From assembly GCA_021018815.1 (NCBI GenBank), contig JAITYX010000085.1, forward strand, positions 434,001 through 498,000: 64,000 bases of DNA, read 5' to 3'. Source of the DNA: Talinum fruticosum. Lineage: Eukaryota; Streptophyta; Magnoliopsida; Caryophyllales; Talinaceae. How positions within the stretch are numbered: the stretch's first letter is position 1; the number at the start of each line of letters is the position of its first letter. Positions 56,418-64,000 of this stretch are shown here, in pieces. The notes beneath the pieces were generated by a model. The model did not search any database. It was given only the letters and a program-made list of their open reading frames with translations, and was not told the DNA's origin. A program made the translations under genes and the position numbers.

Positions 56418-56682
56418 TAAAGAAGCCGAATAGTAGGATACATGATTTATTCATTCTAAAAAAAATTATATTTAAATATTCCTAAAAAAATTATATTTAA
56501 ATATTCCTAAAAAAATTATATTTAAATATTCCTATATATGTTATGTTACGGAAATTTATTTGTATGTCAAAATATTAAAGAAACCTAATAGTGGGATACA
56601 TGATTTATTCATCCTAAAATATTGATATTTAAATATTTCTATATATGTTATGTTAAGGAAATTTATTTGTATATCAAAATAA
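56418..56682 (+). repeat. Direct duplication with an internal 25-bp triplication
   Basis: The sequence from AAGAAGCCGAATAGTAGG at about 56418 to TTTGTATGTCAAAAT (about 56568) is repeated at 56577-56682. In the first copy the unit TTCCTAAAAAAATTATATTT plus five bases occurs three times (about 56455-56530); the second copy has it once. Confidence 0.7.
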
Positions 56683-58103
56683 GATCGAGTTTTGAAACAT
56701 AATGTTTACCGCCATATTAGAGAGTTCATAACTTTTTGGTACGTACTATAAACTAGGGTAAGTTAATATTTTGGAATGTTGATCGTATTTTTAGGACTCT
56801 CAATCAAGCATGTAATAATATATATTTTTTGATAAGAAGCATGTAATAATATTTCGGTAGCCAAATTGTTAAGTAATGACGGGATACCGTAAACTTCAAT
56901 GCATTCCCTAAATTATCTCTCGGCCCTCTTTTTGATTATTATTATGCATTATAACTATATCTATTAGTGAGTATTATTGTATCTATTAGTATGAATTAAT
57001 ATTGTGGCACCACGAAAATTATCAATTTATTTTAGTACTAACCTTTAGCCTAGTTAATGCAACTGAAAAATCTAAAGGCATCACTATTTGGACCAAACTA
57101 TAAAATCATAAGTCTTATTTTGGGCTCGATTCTAACTTGTCGGACGTAAACGATAAAAAGTAATAGACTATTATTTGGGCTGAACTTTAGATTATTCTTA
57201 CAACTAAAAGGCCTAACAAGACCCAAACTCACCATAAAATTTCACACTCAAGCCCAAAAACTATAATGCTTAATAGTTATTCCCGATTTATAATTGCCCA
57301 AAATTTGACGCTAAAATCTTTAGAGCAAAGATTCAGGTTTAAGTCGGTTTTCAAGCCCAAAGTTTCGAGGCCACAACTTACACTTCCTGTTTATGATGAA
57401 TACTACATTTTTAATTTTTGGACCAACATCAAATTATCACAAATAACTACCCTTAAAACTCGTGTTTTGTCAACTGATAAAAAATAGGTTAAATTTGCGC
57501 ATCTGCACAAGAAAATTCATATTTCCCTCATTTGAGACCGAATTCAGCAACAGAAGAGGCATATATAACAAGACTAGGTTCCTAAATTTTGAGATTTTTA
57601 GACAACACAATTATTTATGTGAATTTTCAAAACGAGGTCCATGTAGGCCGTAATTTTGGTCATATGAGGATCCACTTCTCATGTATAAAAAACATAAAAA
57701 CAAAAACTTCATACCCACTACTATGATTTACATAATTCATCTCTAACCATTCCTAACCTCCAATACTATTTGGAAAACATAATACATCTACTAAGGTCAT
57801 AGGAGCTCTATTATAAGAGTTGTTTAATAATAACTCTTCCTCCAAAAACGTAGAAAAATAGTTGGATTTCACTATAAAGAAGTTCTTCAAGTAAGCTGCT
57901 GACGATTATATATAGTGATCATATATTTGTATTCAATAATTATAGCTTTGATTTTGATAATTACAAATTAATTGGTAGTTGTGATATGTCACATGGGATA
58001 TATTTTATGTGTGTTATGTAGTTATGAACATATTTGATTATTGAGCATACATTATATATTATATATTAATCTTAGTGAATATTTCATGGATATATCATAC
58101 TAA
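56683..58103. other. Non-coding AT-rich interval
   Basis: I see no gene. The frames at 57266-57653 are not recognised and have no supporting context. Confidence 0.4.
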
Positions 58104-58285
58104 GGGTATAATTGGACCTAGGAAAATGGCTTAGAAAAAAAAATTACTTTTTTTCCTTTGTTTGGAGTAAAGAAAACGAGATGGAAAAAATTTTGACGGA
58201 AAAAATATGGGAAAAAATTGGAGAAAGTTATTGTAAAAAATGTTCTCTACTAAAACATGAGGAAAACACCTGGAAAATGAATTGA
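58104..58285. repeat. Single arm of the GGGTNTATTTGATT MITE family
   Basis: GGGTATAATTGGACCTAGGA followed by an A-rich, GGAAAA-rich tract resembles the left arm of the element at 58646. No matching right end is seen, so it is a truncated copy. Confidence 0.5.
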
Positions 58286-58640
58286 GGGCCTCTTCAAGTC
58301 CCTTGCCTCTCACTCTTTGCTCACCTCATCTCCTTAGGCTCTCCTCTCCTCAAGCCATCCGCTCATCATTCCGTCGGCGTTCTTCTCTCGCCCGCATTAA
58401 CAAGGCCTTCCCATATGCTTCCTTGCCTCTCACTCTTCGCTCTCCTCAACCGAGCTCTCTCCTCTCCTCGGGCTCTCCTCTCCTCGCTTTCCTCATGCTC
58501 TTTTCTGCCGACGTTCTTCTCTTTTAGCGATCTCTCTCCTTCAGCAGAGCTGTCTCTCTCCTCTAGTAAATATATCATGCTCTCTCTCTCTCTCTCCCCT
58601 CTCGATAATCCATTCCCTTCTCATATATCACAAATTAAGG
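58286..58640 (+). repeat. CT-rich tract with an internal duplication
   Basis: CTTGCCTCTCACTCTT followed by CGCTC/TGCTC-rich sequence occurs twice, at about 58310 and 58423, and a run of CT lies at 58579-58597. It resembles a pyrimidine-rich 5' UTR but no coding exon follows. The frames in it are low complexity. Confidence 0.55.
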
Positions 58641-58645
58641 TTTAA

Positions 58646-59230
58646 GGGTATATTTGATTCTTGGAAAATTGGGTGGAAAGAAAATTTTTAGGAAAGTAAG
58701 AATTTTTCTTGTGTTTGGTTCAAGGAAAATGGAACGGGAAAAAAAAATCATGTGGAAAATTTGGTGGAAATTGGATAATTTTAGACAAGTTTATTTTCCT
58801 TCCAAAAACATGAGGAAAGTTGGAGGAAAATTTTCTATGAAGCTCTTGTGCTCTCTATGTCTATGCTTCTCTGTACTTCCTTATCTCTCTAGTTCTTTCA
58901 ATCAATCAAAGTCTTGCTTATACATAATTTCACAAGTAAATTACATTAGAGAGAGAGATAAGAAGGGGCCTCAACTCCCATGGGGATTCAAGTTGGAGAG
59001 AGAGAGATAAGTGGGGTCTCAATTCTCAATTGGAGGAGAGAGAAAATGATTGGGTTGAAAATGAGAATTCAAGTTGAAGAGAGAGAAAAAGATATGAGGG
59101 GACTCAATTGATGGTTTTTTCCTCCTTAATTTCCTAAGTCCAAATGAAAGAAAAAAAATCAATTTTCTCTTACTTTTTTTCCTACTACAAATTTTCTTTC
59201 CACCTAATTTTCCTAAAATCAAATAGACCC
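58646..59230. mobile_element. MITE with GGGTNTATTTGATT terminal inverted repeats
   Basis: The left arm GGGTATATTTGATTCTTGG and the inverted right arm GGGTCTATTTGATTTTAGG continue inverted for about 45 bp (GAAAATT.GGTGGAAAGAAAA). The 585-bp element is non-coding. The flanks are TAA on the left and TTA on the right, compatible with a mutated PIF-type TSD, but a hAT origin is not excluded. Confidence 0.65.
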
Positions 59231-60090
59231 TTAGGGTTCAATCCAAATTCAAGCGTTTTTGGGTTCACTTGGACAAATTCCGTGAATTTGTGGGCACTTG
59301 ATACTCGTGTGTTTGTGATTGAGTAGATTTATCCATCTCGGTTTGGAATTTTCGGTCAGGTGTTGTTGCTCGTAATTTGGCTGTTCATGGGTTTGTTGAA
59401 TTCGAGCTTTTCTTTATTTTCTTCAAATTTCTAGTTGTGAAAAATCTAATCAAATTTGATAGCATTTGTTCATATAATGGGGTTTTGAATTCATTGTCTT
59501 CCAAAATTATATGTAACCAATGTTCTTGGATTATGCTTTGAGTTAAGTAATGTGGTAGATGAATTCCCATGGATTTGACGATAAATTTGGGTGCAAAATT
59601 GGGGAAAAAAATGTTTGGTGGAAATGGGCGAGGATGAGAGGGAAGAGAGAAAGAGAGTAAATAGAGGAAAACATAGGCCATTGTTTTTTGTCTAGATTTT
59701 GGGGTTGGTTGAAAGTGAGGGAAAAGGAGAATAGAAATTATAAAGAAAATGGACACACCGTGTATTTTGTTTGGAAGTAGGGGATAATGTTTTCTTTTCT
59801 TATGGTTTGGCTGTGTAATTGTGTTGGAGTTTTAAGTACGTTTGGTTTCCATTGGGAGAGTGAAGCTTTATTTGGGTGGAAGAGCATCAAAGGTAGTGAT
59901 TTAAGAGATGATTAGATGAGAGATTGAGTAGTTTTACTTGTTTATTGGATTTTTACTCGAGTTGAATATGAGGTGTTGATGACCCAAATTGAAACTACAT
60001 TCACAACGTTACTATTTAGTTGAATATATAGTTCCCCTATTCACCATGATAGTAAAGTATGGTTTTGCTTTCCAGTGATTACCTAAGGAG
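59231..60090. other. Non-coding interval
   Basis: The text AGGGTTCAATCCAAATTC and following sequence has the composition of plant UTR or intron DNA, but no exon could be recognised. The minus-strand frame at 59385-59756 has no recognised similarity. Confidence 0.35.
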
Positions 60091-60155
60091 ATGGGTTTGG
60101 GGATGGGGATGGGACGGGGACGGGGATGGGGATGGGGATATGGTTGTGGTTGTGG
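60091..60155 (+). repeat. G-rich minisatellite (GGGGAT)n and (GGTTGT)n
   Basis: GGGGATGGGGATGGGACGGG and similar words give at least six runs of three or more G within 45 bp, followed by GGTTGTGGTTGTGGTTGTG. It ends about 50 bp before the Tekay-like LTR. Confidence 0.85.
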
Positions 60156-60203
60156 TTGTGCTAGTGGTTATCATGATTGTATTGGTGTTTCGGGTTCTTG
60201 TCG

Positions 60204-63069
60204 TGTTTCTAACACCCCAAATTTTAGTCATATTTAATTACTCTAAATTTGTGTTTTATCATCTTAATATTGTTTGAAAGCAGTGAGTCACATGAAATTG
60301 TGGGCAGACGTACGTATTAAAATAATATAATATATTTCATTACGAATTAATAAATGTTTATAGGTACGAGATAATTATTTAAACAATTTTAAATTCATAG
60401 AGATCTACATATGTCGGAATAACAAAGATTTTGAGCTAGAAAGATTAATCGATATGCTTAATGAAAAAAAAAAAAAGAGAAGAAGTTGCTCGAACGTGAT
60501 GGCGGTGCAGGTAATGAAACAAAAAGGGGAAGGGGATTATTACTTACTTCATAAATAAAAAAACCCAAAGTCTCACAACTCCATCCTCTCTCCTTCATCA
60601 CTCCCCTTCACAATCTTGCCTTGCCACCACCAGCCAGCCACCGCCGGTCCTTTTGCCGCCGCCAGCAGGCCTCCACCGACGCCTCCATCGACACCTTGCT
60701 GCCGCCACCGAGTTTTCGTCCCCCTTTCCCTATTTCGCGTCGGCAGGGTATAACCCGCCTCGCCGCTGCTTCTTGCTGCGACGACCCGCTGTCGGTGCCA
60801 TTCCCGGCCGCCGTCGCCGTCTAACACCGCCGATTGGCGCTTGAGCCGCCGCCCTCCAATAGCCAACTCGACACCGAACCCCCAAAGCATCCATTTTCAT
60901 CTCTAACCTCTTTTGAGGTATATTTCTAACCCTCAATTTCTAAGTAAATTATATCCCAAATTCATGTTATAATTGAATAATTAGACAAGTAAATATTGTA
61001 ATTTAAGTTGTGATTGAGTTTGAATTGATTGTGGTGGAATTGGAAGAACTTTGGGGAGTAATTGAAGTGTGGTTATACATGAAATTAGGGTTGAGTATAT
61101 GTTTATAAGGTATTGAAAATTTATTTGGGTTTATTCAAATTGTGAATATGCTTATCGAATTTTTATATGAGAATGGATTTGCTTGATTGTACGAATATTG
61201 TTTGAGTAGTAAAGGCATGTTAGGGAAGTGATTTAATCAAAATTAGATAATGCTAAGAGAGAGGAATAGATGAAAGTATATTTGAAAGTTTAATTGGATT
61301 TGAGGTGGTTTTTGTGGAATCTAATTAAGTAATTATGTGCTTTGTTAAAATTAATTTGAGGAGTATGTAGTTGTGAATTGGGCAAGTCATGCTTGAATTT
61401 GAGAGGAAGAGTAATTGAATTACTTAGATTGTTTCTATAAAACGTTGTTGTCGGTTGGATGGGATTAAAGGTTGGAGGAATTAATTTGGTTGCAGCACAA
61501 AGCTTGTGTAGAGTAAATAATGTTGTTGGGATAACTCTGGGATATATGAGTGTTACAACAATCGATTTTAGGATATATTTAAGCCAAAATGTTAAATAAG
61601 AGCTCCATGAAATGAAAGTATTTCGGGATAATGATGGGTTGAAATGATGGTGTGTTGGTATTCCATGTTAATTAATGGAATTGTAAAGTTTCGGGATGTA
61701 ATACTCCATGGCTAAATATAGTGAGAGGAAAATAGGAAATTCTCTTGATTAATTGGTCATAGAATTTATCGGAAAGTATTAAATTGCTAAGGGGATTCTT
61801 TAATAATTAACTAAGGAAGTAAACGAGACATGAAGGTTTTTAAGATTGACTAGAAAAATAGTTAACCTAAATAACAAGAGTTCAAATGATACAAAGTATA
61901 TAGGTGATATTGATAACTTATTAAACGAATATAACTTATAAAAGTCTTACTCTAAACACAAACAGGTCACAAACGTGGTAATCGGGAAGCTTGTATAAGG
62001 AGTGAAAATGCATTAAAAGGTACGTTATTGCTTGTACCTTTGTCGAAATATTCATCTTTGTTAATAAGTTTACACTTTTTATCATGCAAATAATTTGGAC
62101 CCACTTCACAATCACAGTTCACAGTTTATAGTAGATTCTTCACAGCTTATAGTTTACAAACACAACTATAGTTCACGGACACGATTACAGTTCAAAGTAA
62201 CAGTTTACGCGATTCATGATTCACAATTACGATTCACAATGACAGTTTATAGACACGATTACAGTTCATATTTACAGTTTATAGACACGATTACAGTTCA
62301 CGATTACAGCTTACGGACACGATTACAGTTCAGTAATTACAGCTTACGAACACGGTTACAATTCACGATTACAGTTTACGAACACGATTACGATTCACAG
62401 AGACCCTCCCCGATCGATTAGGATAAATGAATTGTGTATACAGATCACAGTTATAGATATGATGATGTCCCGAAATGGGTCTTAAGTTATTTCAATACCT
62501 TAATGCATAATGAATTTACTTCGACTTTACACGTAAATAGCTTTCAAAACCGATTTTAATTATTTGTGCGCACTCACCGACTTTTATAATATATATATTT
62601 TTACGAGTACAATGGTAGCGTACTTTGCCTATGGCTCATTCTTGTTTTATGTTTTCTTAAATGTTTTTAGGGAAAGAAAAGAAGGTTAATGTCGGGCAAG
62701 AAGTGTCAAGAGCAAAGGAACCATGAGGTGTTGACTCAAATCGGTGACCGGACTTTGGTTTTTATTCTCGGGTGTTTTAGGGTTGGCTGTTGATGGTAGA
62801 ATTGTTAAATGCTATGATGTATTTCAAGGATAACGAACTCATGTTTGGTGGTTTAAAATTATGTACATATTGGGTTTGATGTTACGAGATTTTAAATGTA
62901 AGTGTTGGGTAAATTGAAAAGATGATCTTGTGTTTTGTTGCAATGTTAGCCTAGTCTCTCCAGTAGGGATGGCAGTGACGCCCTAATATGACATTGTTTT
63001 CCGCTGCCTTGTCATAGTATATTTATTCGATAAGTGTGTTTTGTATAGTGATTATGTTGGGGCGTTACG
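60204..63069 (+). mobile_element. 5' LTR of a Tekay-like chromovirus
   Basis: The LTR starts TGTTTCTAACACCCCAAATT and ends GGGGCGTTACG just before the primer-binding site, about 2.87 kb, the size of Tekay/Del LTRs. The terminal CA has become CG. It contains a GC-rich block at 60.61-60.87 kb (repeated CCGCC words) and a minisatellite at 62.1-62.4 kb. Frames at 60573-60936 come from the GC-rich block. The element continues past the end of the window. Confidence 0.75.
62100..62405 (+). repeat. Minisatellite inside the Tekay-like LTR
   Basis: Units built from CACGATTACAGTTCACGA and TTACAGTTTACGGACACG repeat about nine times with a period near 32-36 bp. The 108-aa frame at 62095-62421 is a translation of the repeat. 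Confidence 0.8.
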
Positions 63070-63073
63070 TAAG

Positions 63074-63085
63074 TGGTATCGGAGC
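63074..63085 (+). other. Primer-binding site (tRNA-iMet type)
   Basis: TGGTATCGGAGC differs at one of 12 positions from the plant initiator-tRNA site and lies four bases after the LTR end. Confidence 0.8.
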
Positions 63086-63584
63086 GAGGTCGTGACTTTG
63101 GGATATAAGTATAGAAAGATAAAGGAGTTACTTGGGAGTAAAAAGGTCGTATGGGTATGATGGATCTTAACGATATTATTTGGGATCCCCAATGAGCAAT
63201 TAATAAGGAGAGTTGGGTTAGTGCAGTACCTATTATACATAGTCGTGTAAGTGAGTAGTTTATGTTGACGATTATTTGGGATTAGTGAGGTCGCAAATAT
63301 ATGAGGAAGTATATAAGATTCCGATAATGAAGAAATGAGAGAAATATAGAATACATTATTAGAAAGTAGCAATAAGAGTAAAGTTGCGTGGAACCCATGA
63401 AAAGTTTAAAGAGGAGGACAAAGATGAAGGAAATAAATAAATAAATAAATTTGAAGCTAAGCATAACAAAGCCTTAACAAATGTGTACAAACATAACAAC
63501 CTTACATAACTCAAAGGAGATGAAGTCTTAATATCGTAAATTAGACATATACAAGTTCGTGTCATTTGCATAACTAGCAGAATA

Positions 63585-63630
63585 ATAATAATAATAAATA
63601 AAATAAAATAAAATAAAATAAAAAATAAAA
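63585..63630 (+). repeat. A/T-rich microsatellites in the leader
   Basis: An (ATA)n run is followed by (AAAAT)n, shortly before the gag ATG. A short (AAAT)n run lies at about 63437-63451. Confidence 0.85.
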
Positions 63631-63665
63631 TGGAGAGTTGATAACTTTGTCATTTGATAAATAGA

Positions 63666-64000
63666 ATGTCGAACCAAAACGAAAACGTTGTGGGACACAA
63701 CGCACAAGGAAACAATGTGGAGACTATGCCAGTCCAATCAATTAACCAAAAGTCTCCAACAGCAACCCCACAAGCAAGTCAGGAAAATGCTAAGCATTCA
63801 GGGAGACTACTTAATAACTTAGATCCGAAACTTTTGGGAAAAATTATAACTGAAGTGGCACAAAGGTTGGGGACATCTAATCCTGAAAAATCAGGAAAGG
63901 AAAGTAAAGTCTTTGATCGGGTCGCAAAACAAAACCCCAAAACATATGATGGGAAGATGGACCCGGTTATTCGGAAGAATTGATAAGACAAATGGAAAAG
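63666..64000 (+). pseudogene. Gag of the Tekay-like chromovirus, N-terminal part
   Basis: The ATG at 63666 (MSNQNENVVGHNAQGNN) opens an S/Q/N-rich N-terminus of about 75 residues. NPKTYDGKMDPV follows; it corresponds to the NPPTFDG..DP motif that opens the Ty3/gypsy retrotrans_gag domain. The frame then stops at 63982-63984. The -1 frame across the same bases continues as EELIRQMEK, the expected next motif, so a single-base indel near 63970 breaks the ORF. The rest of the element lies outside the window. Confidence 0.75.

Noticed and set aside
58286..59400. A host gene 5' UTR and first intron split by a MITE
   Set aside because: The CT-rich tract and AGGGTTCAATCC text are suggestive, but no exon or splice-supported frame follows.
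60573..60936. R/G-rich and P-rich frames, possibly a plant gene exon
   Set aside because: They lie in the GC-rich block expected inside Tekay-type LTRs and overlap in four frames.
62095..62421. 108-aa repeat protein
   Set aside because: Produced by the minisatellite in the LTR; no recognisable domain.
1..64000. tRNA or rRNA genes, CRISPR arrays, bacterial operons, organelle insertions
   Set aside because: None was found; the only tRNA-like signals are the primer-binding sites and the SINE promoter.

Overview
The window is repeat-rich nuclear DNA from a flowering plant, most likely a eudicot. The evidence is the repertoire of mobile elements: SIRE/Maximus-type Ty1/copia, Tekay-type and Tat-type Ty3/gypsy, a plant L1 LINE, and Stowaway, PIF/Harbinger and Mutator-like MITEs. 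A CACTA element also carries pieces of two plant housekeeping genes. I find no intact host gene, no tRNA or rRNA gene and no CRISPR array. Nearly every open reading frame is a fragment of a decayed transposon or a chance frame. Element boundaries were set by eye from LTR ends, primer-binding sites, terminal inverted repeats and target-site duplications (TSDs).

Layout. 1-6884: old LTR-type sequence carrying a ~3.0 kb Tekay-like solo LTR (1473-4474) and a Stowaway MITE (5725-5973). 6898-15030: an L1 LINE bounded by a 13-bp TSD; it was hit in ORF2 by a Tat-like LTR element that survives only as LTR, leader and truncated LTR (8619-11931), and in the RT domain by a Mutator-like MITE (13091-13378). 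15219-15640: a possible hAT-like element. 15641-20050: a decayed Tat-type gypsy polyprotein, followed by a tRNA-derived SINE, a Stowaway fragment and two irregular tandem-repeat arrays (22.0-23.6 kb). 25870-26081: a PIF/Harbinger MITE. 26.3-30.2 kb: LTR and leader debris.

30270-54657 is a nest of four layers. A SIRE-like copia element (copia-1, + strand) has a CACTA transposon (39962-53813) in its 3' LTR. The CACTA element contains a second copy of the same copia family in opposite orientation (copia-2, 40330-52588). The 3' LTR of copia-2 holds a ~1.4 kb AT-rich insert next to a small inversion. The non-copia part of the CACTA element carries transduplicated 5' ends of a 26S proteasome RPT5 gene (5' leader, exon 1, intron 1, part of exon 2) and of a cytosolic enolase gene (ENO3/ENOC type), both on the minus strand. 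Both copia copies have an extra ORF after pol, preceded by its own TATA box and pyrimidine-rich leader.

54.7-60.2 kb: a head-to-tail dimer of a ~589-bp TTCGGG-rich element flanked by an exact 11-bp direct repeat, short duplications and a GGGTNTATTTGATT-ended MITE. 60204-64000: the 5' LTR, primer-binding site and start of gag of a Tekay-like chromovirus that runs off the end of the window.
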